Below the pieces are notes generated by a model. The model had not been told where the DNA came from. It saw only the letters and a program-made list of their open reading frames with translations, and ran no database searches. Of a stretch of 64,000 bases of DNA, positions 8,083-16,197 are shown piece after piece; the stretch's first letter is position 1; every line of letters begins with the position of its first letter. The DNA is from Streptomyces violaceoruber (GTDB lineage: Bacteria; Actinomycetota; Actinomycetes; Streptomycetales; Streptomycetaceae), in assembly GCF_033406955.1 (NCBI RefSeq), contig NZ_CP137734.1, forward strand, positions 6,324,001 through 6,388,000, read 5' to 3'. The translations under genes were made by a program, and so were the position numbers.

Positions 8083-9441
8083 ATGGGCATGCCGCCCCTC
8101 GCCTCGGGCCCGCACGGCGCCGACGCCCTGCGGCCCCTGCTCGACACCGTGCTCGACGCCCTGCGCGCCGGCACGGCCGCACGCGGCGGCCCGCTGCCCG
8201 CCGGCGGCCCCGGCGCCGTCGCCGCCCGGGTGGCGGACGCGGCCGGCGCCATCCTGCCCGAGAGGGGCGACCCCGAGGCGCTCCGCGTCCTGGTCACCGC
8301 GCTGGCCGAGGGCGCCGCCGACCCGGCCCACCCCCTGTGCGCGGCCCACCTGCACACCCCGCCGCTCGCCGTCGCGGCCGCCGCCGACCTCGCCGCGAGC
8401 GTCCTCAACCCCTCCCTCGACTCCTGGGACCAGGCACCCGCCGCCTCCGCGCTGGAAACCCTCGTCACCCGCGCCCTGGCCCGGGAGACCGGCGCCGCCG
8501 ACGCCGTCGTCACCACCGGAGGCACCGAGTCCAACCAGCTCGCCGTCCTGCTCGCCCGCGAGCGGCACGGCGCGGGCCTGCGGCTGGTCCACGGGGCGGG
8601 CGCCCACCACTCGCTGCCCCGCGCCGCCTGGCTGCTCGGCCTGCCCGAGCCCGTCGTCGTCCCCGCCCCCGCCGGCACCCTCGACCCCGCCGCCCTGGAC
8701 GACGCCCTCACCCAGGTCCCCGGCCCGCACCTCGTCGCCGCCACCGCGGGCACCACCGACGCCGGGCTCATCGACCCGCTGCCCGAGATCGCCGACCGCT
8801 GCGCCGCCCACGGCGCCCGCCTCCACGTCGACGCCGCCTACGGCGCGGGCCTCCTGTTCAGCGAGCGGCACCGCGCCCGGCTCGCGGGACTGGAGGCCGC
8901 CGACACCGTCGCCCTGGACCTGCACAAGCTCGGCTGGCAGCCCATCCCCGCCGGACTCCTCACGGTCACCGACGCCGACGACCTCGGCGCCCTCCACCAC
9001 CGCGCCGACTACCTCAACGCCGACGACGACACCGACGCGGGCCTGCCCGACCTCCTCGGGCGCTCCCCGCGCACCAGCCGCCGCCCCGACGTCCTGAAGA
9101 CCGCCGTCACCCTCAAGACCCTGGGGCGCGCCGGACTGGGCGCCCTCGTCGACGCGGTCTGCTCCCTCGCCAGGGAGTTCGCCGATCTGGTCGAGACCCA
9201 TCCCGGGTTCGAACTGCACGCCCCGCCCACCATCAGCACGGTCCTGTTCCGGCCCGCCGGAGCGGGAGACGACGCCGTGGCCGCCGTACGCCGCGCGCTG
9301 CTCACCACCGGCCGCGCCGTACTCGGCCGGGCCCGCGCCGACGGGCGGCTCTGGCTCAAGGCGACCCTCCTGAACCCGCACACCCGCCCAGACGACCTCG
9401 CAGCGCTCCTGACGCTCGTGGAAGGACACGTCCCGCGATGA
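8083..9441 (+). CDS. PLP-dependent decarboxylase, group II, siderophore type
   Basis: 452 residues from an ATG with a near-perfect GGAGG ribosome site. Fold type I features: VTTGGTESNQLAV (cofactor phosphate region), HVDAAYG (Asp to the pyridine nitrogen) and the PLP lysine K282 in DLHKLGW. The segment NPSLDSWDQAP is typical of DesA-like lysine or ornithine decarboxylases. The next gene, overlapping by 4 nt, is an N-hydroxylase, so this enzyme probably makes a diamine (cadaverine or putrescine) for hydroxamate building. The substrate is not proven. The acyltransferase and synthetase genes normally found in des operons are absent here. Confidence 0.85.
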   Translation: MGMPPLASGPHGADALRPLLDTVLDALRAGTAARGGPLPAGGPGAVAARVADAAGAILPERGDPEALRVLVTALAEGAADPAHPLCAAHLHTPPLAVAAAADLAASVLNPSLDSWDQAPAASALETLVTRALARETGAADAVVTTGGTESNQLAVLLARERHGAGLRLVHGAGAHHSLPRAAWLLGLPEPVVVPAPAGTLDPAALDDALTQVPGPHLVAATAGTTDAGLIDPLPEIADRCAAHGARLHVDAAYGAGLLFSERHRARLAGLEAADTVALDLHKLGWQPIPAGLLTVTDADDLGALHHRADYLNADDDTDAGLPDLLGRSPRTSRRPDVLKTAVTLKTLGRAGLGALVDAVCSLAREFADLVETHPGFELHAPPTISTVLFRPAGAGDDAVAAVRRALLTTGRAVLGRARADGRLWLKATLLNPHTRPDDLAALLTLVEGHVPR

Positions 9442-10850
9442 ACACCCCGGCACCCCACACCCCCGACGCCCCCCGCGACCTCGTCGGCATCGGCATCGGC
9501 CCCTTCAACCTCTCCCTCGCGGCCCTCGCCGACCCCCTCACCGGCCTCGACGCCGTCTTCTACGACCAGCGCCCCGGCTTCCGCTGGCACCCCGGCCTGC
9601 TCATCGACGGCGCACGCGTCCAGGTGCCCTTCCTCGCCGACCTGGTCACCCTCGTCGACCCGGCGAGCCCCTGGACCTTCCTCAACCACCTCAGGGCCAG
9701 AGAACGCCTCTTCCCGTTCTACTTCGCCGAGCGCTTCCACATCGAGCGCGCCGAGTACGACGCCTACTGCCGCTGGGTCGCCGAGAACCTGCCCGCCCTC
9801 CGCTTCCACCACCAGGTCGACGCGGTGCGCTGGAATCCCGAACGCGACCTCTTCGAGGTCGACTACACCCAGCTCGACGCCGGCGGGGAGGCCGAGGCCC
9901 TCGGCCGCACCCACACCAGGAACGTCGTCCTCGGCATCGGCACCGAACCACACGTCCCCGACCCGCTCAGACCCCTCGTCGAGGACCCCGCGGTCCCCGT
10001 CGTCCACGCCGCCGACTACCTCCGCCACCGCGACACGCTCCTGGCCGCCGGACACGTCACCGTCATCGGCACCGGCCAGTCCGGCGCGGAGGTCTTCCTC
10101 GACCTGCTCCGCCACCGCCCCGCCGGACGCGAGCGGCTGTACTGGCTCGGCCGCACCGGCGCCCTCGCGCCCATGGAGTACTCCAAGCTCGGCCTGGAGC
10201 ACTTCACCCCCGACTACACCCGCTACTTCCACGGCCTGGCCGAACCGGTCCGCGACCGCCTCGTCGCCGCCCAGTGGCAGCTGCACAAGGGCATCGACGC
10301 CGACACCACCGCCGCCATCCACGACGAGCTGTACCGGCGCACCCTCGACGGCGGCTGGCCCGACACCACCCTCACCCCCGGCGTCCACGTCCGCACCGCC
10401 GGACGCATCGCCGCCACCCAGGTCGAACTCCACCTGGAGCACGAGCAGCAGAAGACCCGCTCGCGCCTCACCACCGACGCCGTCGTCCTCGCCACCGGCC
10501 ACCGGGAACGCCCGCTGGGCCGCCTCCTCGCCGGGCTCGACCCCTACATGCGGCGCGACAGCTCCGAACGCCCCCGCGTCGACGACCGCCACCGCCTCGT
10601 CCTCGACCCCTCCGTCACCGGCTCCGTCTACGTCCAGAACGCCGAGACGCACACCCACGGGGTCGGCACGCCCGACCTGGGCCTCGCCGCCTGGCGCAGC
10701 GCGACCATCCTCAACGACCTCACCGGGCGGGAGCCGTACCCGCTGCCCGCCCGCACCGCCTTCACCACCTTCGGCCTGGACGGCGGCCTGCCCCAGATCC
10801 CCTCGGCGCGCCACCACCGGGCGCTCACCCCCCTGGTGGACGGGATCTAG
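9438..10850 (+). CDS. Lysine/ornithine/diamine N-monooxygenase, IucD/PvdA/DesB family
   Basis: 470 residues; its ATG overlaps the previous stop (ATGA), so translation is coupled. The FAD site GIGIGPFNLSLAAL lies at residues 17-30, the NADPH site GTGQSGAEVF near 211, and the conserved ATGH motif near 350. These flavoenzymes hydroxylate the side-chain amine of lysine, ornithine or a diamine as the first step of hydroxamate siderophores. With the upstream decarboxylase it forms a desAB-like pair. No transporter, acyltransferase or NIS synthetase gene follows, and no iron-box palindrome was seen upstream of the pair. Confidence 0.9.
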   Translation: MNTPAPHTPDAPRDLVGIGIGPFNLSLAALADPLTGLDAVFYDQRPGFRWHPGLLIDGARVQVPFLADLVTLVDPASPWTFLNHLRARERLFPFYFAERFHIERAEYDAYCRWVAENLPALRFHHQVDAVRWNPERDLFEVDYTQLDAGGEAEALGRTHTRNVVLGIGTEPHVPDPLRPLVEDPAVPVVHAADYLRHRDTLLAAGHVTVIGTGQSGAEVFLDLLRHRPAGRERLYWLGRTGALAPMEYSKLGLEHFTPDYTRYFHGLAEPVRDRLVAAQWQLHKGIDADTTAAIHDELYRRTLDGGWPDTTLTPGVHVRTAGRIAATQVELHLEHEQQKTRSRLTTDAVVLATGHRERPLGRLLAGLDPYMRRDSSERPRVDDRHRLVLDPSVTGSVYVQNAETHTHGVGTPDLGLAAWRSATILNDLTGREPYPLPARTAFTTFGLDGGLPQIPSARHHRALTPLVDGI

Positions 10851-10868
10851 GGCCGCCTCGGGCACCGC

Positions 10869-12677
10869 TCAGAACACGGGCACGCCGTCGCGCGTCAGCG
10901 ACCAGTCCGCGGACGCGAAGTCCTTCGGGTCCAGCACGCCCTTCGCGGTCGCCCACTCCGCGATCCGGGTGCGGATCTCCGTCGACTCCGACCACAGCTC
11001 CTTGGCCGACGCCACGTGCGGGAAGGCGCCGCCGCCGTTGGCCCGGTAGTTGTTCACGGCCAGCACGAACTGCTGGGCGTCGTCCAGCGGGGCACCGCCG
11101 TAGGTCAGGTTCTTGATCCGTGAACCGGCGGCCTGCGCCACGTCGATCTCGTACGCCAGCCCCGACACGTAGTCGTAGTTGTAGTCCGGGCGGCCGTTCG
11201 CGTTGGTCAGCTTGTCCACGTCCACCGGCGCACCGGAGGCCGTGCGCACGTAGTACTCCGCCGAGTACTCCAGGTACGCCCGCAGCTGCGCGCCCGTCAG
11301 CAGCTTCGCGACCAGCGTGTTGTCGTACACGTACAGGCTCGACAGGTCCCGGATCGTCACGTCGCCGGCCGGGATCTCGGAGGTCCGCGAGAAGGGCGAC
11401 GCCTGTGCGAGGACCGGCAGCGAGGCGTACTCCGTGCCCGCCAGCGCCTCCTTGACCACGTCCTCCTGCACCTTGGTGATCAGGTCGATGATCGGGGCGT
11501 CCTTGTACCGCGCCTCGACCGTGGTCAGCGTCTCGGTGGCGGTGCCCACCACCTGGTTGACGTAGGCCACGACCTTCTCGTGCTCGTCCGCCAGCAGCCT
11601 CGTGATCCGCGGGTCGTCCTCGACCGCGTTGGAGTTGCGCAGCGACGCCTTCACCGACTCGACGTGCCAGCGGCCCCGCTCGAAGACCAGCTCGAAGTCG
11701 AACAGGGTGAGCCGCTCGGCGAAGCACAGCGGCTCCGACAGCACGACCGTCCTCCCGGTCTCCTCGTTGACGACCTTCAGCTCGGCGATCTCCTCGTGCG
11801 CGTGCCCGACCAGGATCGCGTCGATGCCCGGCACCTGCCGGGCCACGTTGGCCGCCGCGTTCTCGACGTAGGGGACCTGGTCACCGTAGGAGGACGTGCC
11901 CGACGAGCCCGAGTGCGCCGAGACGACCACGACGTCCGCGCCCATCGAACGCAGCTTCGGCACCCATTTGGCCGCCTGCTCCTCCAGACCCGGGAAGGCC
12001 AGCTTCCCCTGCACGTACGCCTTGTCCCAGATCGCGATGCCCGGGTTGGTCAGCCCCAGCACCGCCACCTTCACCGGCGGCGCGCCCTTCACCCGGAACG
12101 TCCTCATGAAGTACGGCGGGAAGGCGGGCTTCAGCGTCTTGGCGTCCACCGCGTTCGCGCCGAGCAGCGGGAAGTCGCACTGCTCCTCGAACCTGCGCAG
12201 CGTCTCGATGCCGTAGTTGAACTCGTGATTGCCGAGCGCCACCGCGTCGTAGCCGATGGCGTTCATCGCCTGGGCCATCGGGTGCACCGGACCGCCCTCG
12301 GCGGTGATCGGGTCCACCTTCGCGTAGTAGTACGTCAGCGGGGTGCCCTGGATGGTGTCGCCCGCGTCCACCAGGAGGGTGTTGCGGCGGCCCTTCTCCT
12401 CGCGGACCTGGTTGACCAGGGTGGAGATCCGGCCGAGGCCCTGGGCGTTGCCCGCCGCGTCCGTGTACTCGGCGTCCTTGAAGTAGTCCCAGTTGAAGAC
12501 GTGTCCGTGCAGGTCGGTGGTGCCGAGCACGGTGAGCGCGTACCGCTTGGGCTTGCGGCCGCCCCGGTGCGCGGGGGCCGCGGCCTCGGCCGCCGGAGCA
12601 GCCGCCGCGCCGGCGAGGGCGACCCCCGCCCCCGTCACGGCGGACCTGCTCAGGAACTTCCGGCGGTTCAACGGCAT
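10869..12677 (-). CDS. Secreted 2',3'-cyclic-nucleotide phosphodiesterase / 5'-nucleotidase, Tat-exported
   Basis: 602 residues from an ATG preceded by GAGGAG. Residues 3-14 (LNRRKFLSRSAV) are a twin-arginine signal, followed by a hydrophobic Ala-rich stretch, so the folded enzyme goes out through Tat. The metallophosphatase motifs are complete: DLHGH near residue 58, GDTIQG, GNHEFN and GHAHEE, which bind two metal ions. The C-terminal 5'-nucleotidase domain has LVAKLLTGAQLRAYLE and the substrate loop near NNYRANGGG. It scavenges phosphate and nucleosides from extracellular nucleotides. A PhoP box was looked for upstream and not convincingly found. Confidence 0.92.
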   Translation of the reverse strand: MPLNRRKFLSRSAVTGAGVALAGAAAAPAAEAAAPAHRGGRKPKRYALTVLGTTDLHGHVFNWDYFKDAEYTDAAGNAQGLGRISTLVNQVREEKGRRNTLLVDAGDTIQGTPLTYYYAKVDPITAEGGPVHPMAQAMNAIGYDAVALGNHEFNYGIETLRRFEEQCDFPLLGANAVDAKTLKPAFPPYFMRTFRVKGAPPVKVAVLGLTNPGIAIWDKAYVQGKLAFPGLEEQAAKWVPKLRSMGADVVVVSAHSGSSGTSSYGDQVPYVENAAANVARQVPGIDAILVGHAHEEIAELKVVNEETGRTVVLSEPLCFAERLTLFDFELVFERGRWHVESVKASLRNSNAVEDDPRITRLLADEHEKVVAYVNQVVGTATETLTTVEARYKDAPIIDLITKVQEDVVKEALAGTEYASLPVLAQASPFSRTSEIPAGDVTIRDLSSLYVYDNTLVAKLLTGAQLRAYLEYSAEYYVRTASGAPVDVDKLTNANGRPDYNYDYVSGLAYEIDVAQAAGSRIKNLTYGGAPLDDAQQFVLAVNNYRANGGGAFPHVASAKELWSESTEIRTRIAEWATAKGVLDPKDFASADWSLTRDGVPVF

Positions 12678-12813
12678 GGCTGATTCTCCTCGGTGACCCG
12701 TACACACACAGTGGCGACGCGCGTAGATTCTGTCCTGAACATGCCTCCTGTCAAGGGGTGGCGGACCATCCACATGCTCATCGGAGCGGTGGCGCGCACA
12801 ATTCAACACTTGT

Positions 12814-12840
12814 CAATAACCCTTTACTCAAAGGTTGTTG
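12814..12840. promoter_or_regulatory. AT-rich inverted repeat between the nucleotidase and pyruvate kinase genes
   Basis: CAATAACCCTTT and AAAGGTTGTTG form arms that match at 10 of 11 positions with one extra base in the left arm, around a central ACTC. The region is unusually AT-rich for this genome and lies in the divergent promoter space of 216 bp. On the minus strand TTGACA overlaps its left side. It is a plausible operator; the regulator is unknown. Confidence 0.5.
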
Positions 12841-12881
12841 AGTGGTCATGCGTGGCCAATTCGCTACCCGGCAGTAAGTCA

Positions 12882-12887
12882 TAGGCT
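12882..12887 (+). promoter_or_regulatory. -10 box (TAGGCT) 6 nt before the pyk ATG
   Basis: TAGGCT fits TANNNT and ends six bases before the start codon. No Shine-Dalgarno sequence is present, so the pyk transcript is probably leaderless. Confidence 0.5.
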
Positions 12888-12893
12888 CGACTC

Positions 12894-14330
12894 ATGCGCC
12901 GAGCAAAGATCGTCTGCACTCTTGGGCCCGCCACCGACTCGTACGACCAGATCAAGGACCTGGTCGACGCCGGAATGGACATCGCCCGCTTCAATTTCAG
13001 CCACGGCACCCACGCCGAACACGAAGAGCGCTACCACCGGGTCCGCAAGGCGTCCGACGAGACCGGCCGCAGCGTCGGTGCCCTCGCCGACCTTCAGGGC
13101 CCGAAGATCCGCCTCGGCCACTTCGGTGAAGGGCCCGTACTCCTTGAACGCGGCGACAGCTTCACCATCACCGTCGAGGAGGGCGTCGAGGGCGACCGCC
13201 ACATCTGCGGCACCACCTACGCGGGCCTGGCCGAGGACGTCACCCCCGGTGAGCGCGTCCTCGTCGACGACGGCAAGGTCTGCCTGGAGGTGACCGGGGT
13301 CGACGGGACCCGGGTGCGGACGCGGGTGATCGAGGGCGGCATGGTCTCCGACCACAAGGGCCTCAACCTGCCCGGCGTCGCGGTGTCCGTGCCCGCCCTG
13401 TCGAAGAAGGACGAGGACGACCTGCGCTGGGCGCTGCGGGCCGGCTTCGACGTGGTCGCCCTCTCCTTCGTCCGCAGCGGACGCGACATCCTCGACGTGC
13501 ACCGCATCATGGACGAGGAGGGCCGCCGCCTCCCCGTCATCGCCAAGGTCGAGAAGCCGCAGGCCGTGGAGAACATCGAGGACATCGTCGCGGCCTTCGA
13601 CGGCATCATGGTCGCCCGGGGCGACCTCGGCGTCGAGATGCCCCTGGAACAGGTGCCGATCGTCCAGAAGCGCGCGGTGAAGCTGGCCAAGCGCAACGCC
13701 AAGCCGGTCATCGTCGCCACCCAGATGCTCGACTCGATGATCGACAACGCCCGCCCCACCCGCGCGGAGGCCTCCGACGTCGCCAACGCCGTCATCGACG
13801 GCACCGACGCCGTGATGCTCTCCGGCGAGACCAGCGTCGGCAAGCACCCCACCGACACCGTGCGCACGATGGCCCGGATCGTCGAAGCGGCCGAGGAGGA
13901 CATCCTCGCCAAGGGACTCCCCCCGCTGACCGAACGGAACAAGCCCCGCACCCAGGGCGGTGCGGTCGCCCGCGCCGCCGCCGAGATGGGCGACTTCCTC
14001 GGCGCCAAGTTCCTGGTCGCCTTCACCCAGTCCGGCGACACGGTCCGCCGCCTCTCCCGCTACCGCTCGCCCATTCCGCTGCTCGCCTTCACCCCGGAAC
14101 CGGCGACCCGCTCCCAGCTGAGCCTGACCTGGGGTGTGGAGACCTTCCTCGGTCCGCACGCCGACTCCACGGACGCGATGGTCGACCAGGTGGACGAGCT
14201 TCTCACCCGCTACGGACGCTGCGAGAAGGGCGACGTCGTGGTCATCACGGCCGGCTCACCGCCGGGGGTGTCCGGCACGACGAACCTGGTGCGTGTGCAC
14301 CACATCGGGGAGGACGACATTCCCAAGTGA
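12894..14330 (+). CDS. pyk: Pyruvate kinase
   Basis: 478 residues, full length. It makes pyruvate and ATP from phosphoenolpyruvate and ADP, the last step of glycolysis. Visible motifs: CTLGPA and FNFSHGTH at the N terminus, the catalytic lysine region VIAKVEKPQAVENI, the metal-binding MVARGDLGVEMP, and VATQMLDSMI. The C-terminal domain ends SPPGVSGTTNLVRVH, the usual allosteric region. Streptomyces often carry two pyk genes; only one is in the window. The start is set by the conserved first strand and the -10 box just upstream. Confidence 0.97.
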   Translation: MRRAKIVCTLGPATDSYDQIKDLVDAGMDIARFNFSHGTHAEHEERYHRVRKASDETGRSVGALADLQGPKIRLGHFGEGPVLLERGDSFTITVEEGVEGDRHICGTTYAGLAEDVTPGERVLVDDGKVCLEVTGVDGTRVRTRVIEGGMVSDHKGLNLPGVAVSVPALSKKDEDDLRWALRAGFDVVALSFVRSGRDILDVHRIMDEEGRRLPVIAKVEKPQAVENIEDIVAAFDGIMVARGDLGVEMPLEQVPIVQKRAVKLAKRNAKPVIVATQMLDSMIDNARPTRAEASDVANAVIDGTDAVMLSGETSVGKHPTDTVRTMARIVEAAEEDILAKGLPPLTERNKPRTQGGAVARAAAEMGDFLGAKFLVAFTQSGDTVRRLSRYRSPIPLLAFTPEPATRSQLSLTWGVETFLGPHADSTDAMVDQVDELLTRYGRCEKGDVVVITAGSPPGVSGTTNLVRVHHIGEDDIPK

Positions 14331-14342
14331 TCAGTACTTGGG
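14322..14342 (+). terminator. Weak 7-bp hairpin at the pyk stop codon
   Basis: CCCAAGT and ACTTGGG pair around GATCAGT, with the stop codon in the loop. There is no T-run; this may be a minor terminator. The following 230 bases to the tRNA hold nothing else recognisable. Confidence 0.35.
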
Positions 14343-14569
14343 GCCGACGTGGGCGTCCATGAGGGCCACGGAGGCTTTACGGGCTACGGAGATGTTGTAC
14401 GCGTTGCCGTGGCGGGTGCAGCGCGACAGCCTGTGCGCGGACCGAAGGACTGTGCTGTTCCATGAACCCACAGTGAGCCGGTCGTCGCGGTCTCAGGAGC
14501 GGTAAGGCCAGGGAACCACGCGAAGGTCATCCTCCACTTATTTGCGGCCCCTTCGAAATGAAGGAAAAG

Positions 14570-14642
14570 TGCCCCGGGTGGGATTCGAACCCACGCTGTC
14601 GGTGGTTTGAGCACCGTGTCTCTACCGCTGGACTACCGAGGC
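14570..14642 (-). tRNA. tRNA with CAA anticodon (leucine by code), class I shape
   Basis: Read on the minus strand it folds as a 73-nt tRNA: 7-bp acceptor stem with one G-U pair, short D arm (three pairs plus a C-A mismatch), anticodon stem CGGTG/CACCG with loop CTCAAAC, and a canonical T arm (GTGGG TTCGAAT CCCAC). The anticodon CAA (plus-strand 14607-14609) reads UUG leucine codons, and the discriminator base is A. CCA is not encoded. The odd point is the variable region of only five bases (ACAGC). Bacterial leucine tRNAs normally have a long variable arm, so charging by LeuRS is uncertain. Confidence 0.85.
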
Positions 14643-14685
14643 TTCCTGTAAAACAGAGGTTGACGGTCACCCGCCGTGCCCCCAC

Positions 14686-14714
14686 CTTATCGCAGCTAGG
14701 TACGCTCTTGTCAG
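14686..14714 (-). promoter_or_regulatory. Sigma-70-like promoter for the tRNA gene
   Basis: On the minus strand CTGACA (14714-14709) and GATAAG (14691-14686) are separated by exactly 17 bases and lie about 44 bp before the tRNA 5' end. This supports the tRNA being transcribed on its own. Confidence 0.55.
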
Positions 14715-14748
14715 CAGTACCGCCTGCCCCGGAACAAGGAGCGCCCAC

Positions 14749-15405
14749 GTGACCGCCCCCGAGTCGCCCCAGCCCGTAGACGTGCCCGACGACGACCAGT
14801 CGCACGTTCCTCCGCTGACGACCCGCGTCGTCATCGCCGAGGACGAGGCGCTCATCCGGCTGGACCTCAAAGAGATGCTGGAGGAGGAGGGGTACTCCGT
14901 CGTCGGTGAGGCCGGTGACGGTGAGGAGGCCGTGGAGCTGGCCCGCGAGCACCGGCCCGACCTGGTGATCCTCGACGTGAAGATGCCCAAGATGGACGGC
15001 ATCTCCGCGGCCGAGAAGATCGCCGAGGAGTCCATCGCGCCGGTGTTGATGCTGACCGCCTTCTCGCAGCGCGACCTGGTGGAGCGGGCCCGGGACGCCG
15101 GGGCCATGGCGTACCTCGTGAAGCCGTTCAGCAAGAGCGACGTCGTGCCGGCGATCGAGATGGCCGTCTCGCGGTTCACCGAGCTGAAGGCGCTGGAGAA
15201 GGAGGTCGCCGACCTCAGCCTGCGCCTGGAGACCCGCAAGCTGGTGGACCGCGCCAAGTCGGTGCTCCAGACGGAGTACGGGCTGACCGAGCCGGCCGCC
15301 TTCCGGTGGATCCAGAAGACCTCCATGGACCGGCGGATGTCGATGCAGCAGGTGGCCGAGGCGGTCATCCAGGACGCCGAGGAGAAGAAGGCGTCCAAGG
15401 GCTGA
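14749..15405 (+). CDS. pdtaR: ANTAR-domain response regulator, PdtaR-like
   Basis: 218 residues from GTG with AAGGAG upstream. Residues 26-140 are a receiver domain: acidic pair ED at 31-32, phosphoacceptor D76 in LVILDVKMPK, and K125 in YLVKPF. Residues 150-215 form an ANTAR RNA-binding domain with the coiled-coil lead-in and the conserved AxxxLM-like helices (RAKSVLQTEYGLTEPAAFRWIQ). Such regulators bind twin hairpins in nascent mRNA and prevent termination after phosphorylation. The order matches PdtaR of actinobacteria. The cognate histidine kinase is not adjacent. Confidence 0.93.
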   Translation: MTAPESPQPVDVPDDDQSHVPPLTTRVVIAEDEALIRLDLKEMLEEEGYSVVGEAGDGEEAVELAREHRPDLVILDVKMPKMDGISAAEKIAEESIAPVLMLTAFSQRDLVERARDAGAMAYLVKPFSKSDVVPAIEMAVSRFTELKALEKEVADLSLRLETRKLVDRAKSVLQTEYGLTEPAAFRWIQKTSMDRRMSMQQVAEAVIQDAEEKKASKG

Positions 15406-15421
15406 GTCCCCGACGTACGAG

Positions 15422-15459
15422 CGAGGCCCGCGTTCCCCGGTGTGGGGGCGCGGGCCTCG
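15422..15459. terminator. Bidirectional terminator between pdtaR and livF
   Basis: CGAGGCCCGCG and CGCGGGCCTCG are perfect 11-bp complements; the inner CCCC/GGGG can extend the stem. It serves two convergent genes. Confidence 0.85.
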
Positions 15460-15480
15460 GCCGTACGGTGCGCGGGGGCG

Positions 15481-16197
15481 TCAGTCCTCGCCCAGGTAGG
15501 CCTTGCGGACCGACTCGTCGTGCAGCAGGTCCTGGCCGCTGCCGGACAGGACGATGTTGCCGACCTCCATGACGTGGCCGTGGTCGGCCAGGGACAGGGC
15601 CGCCTGGGCGTTCTGCTCGACGAGCAGGATGGTGGTGCCCTGGGACTTCAGCTCGGCGATCGTCGCCATGATCTTCTGCATCATGATCGGCGACAGGCCC
15701 ATCGAGGGCTCGTCGAGCATGAGCAGCTTGGGCTGGGACATCAGGGCACGGCCCATGGCGAGCATCTGCTGCTCACCGCCGGACAGGGTGCCCGCGGCCT
15801 GCTTGCGGCGTTCACCGAGGATCGGGAAGAGGTCGTAGGCGCGCTGGATGTCCCGGTCGATGCCCGGCCGGTCGCTGCGCAGGAAGGCGCCGAGGCGCAG
15901 GTTGTCCTCGATCGTCATGCGCGGGAAGATGTGCCGCCCCTCGGGCGAGTGGGCGAGACCCAGCGAGACGATCTGGTGCGCGGGAACCTTCTTGAGCGAC
16001 TTGCCGCCGAACCTGATCTGGCCGCCGACCGGCTTCAGCAGCCCCGACAGGGTGCGCAGCGTCGTGGTCTTGCCGGCGCCGTTGGTGCCGATGAGGGTGA
16101 CCACCTCGCCGGCGTCGACCTTGAAGGAGATGCCCTTGACGGCCTCGATCTTGCCGTAGGCGACGCGGAGGTCCTCGACCTCGAGCAGTGCGGTCAT
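15481..16197 (-). CDS. livF: Branched-chain amino-acid ABC transporter ATPase
   Basis: 238 residues, the usual LivF size. Walker A is GTNGAGKTT near residue 38, the signature is LSGGEQQ, and Walker B ends MLDEPSMGL. The start ATG has AAGGAG and overlaps the livG stop by four bases, so translation is coupled. It powers uptake of leucine, isoleucine, valine or similar amino acids together with LivG at the membrane. The LSGG signature and the short C terminus distinguish it from LivG. Confidence 0.94.
   Translation of the reverse strand: MTALLEVEDLRVAYGKIEAVKGISFKVDAGEVVTLIGTNGAGKTTTLRTLSGLLKPVGGQIRFGGKSLKKVPAHQIVSLGLAHSPEGRHIFPRMTIEDNLRLGAFLRSDRPGIDRDIQRAYDLFPILGERRKQAAGTLSGGEQQMLAMGRALMSQPKLLMLDEPSMGLSPIMMQKIMATIAELKSQGTTILLVEQNAQAALSLADHGHVMEVGNIVLSGSGQDLLHDESVRKAYLGED

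Noticed and set aside
5404..9453. A very long open frame (about 1350 codons) on the minus strand across pepN and the decarboxylase
   Set aside because: It is a shadow of two well-supported plus-strand genes; its product is low-complexity Gly/Val/Glu-rich, as expected from high-GC antisense frames.
12678..12893. PhoP box before the 5'-nucleotidase gene
   Set aside because: Only one GTTCA-like half site was found; no 11-bp repeated units.
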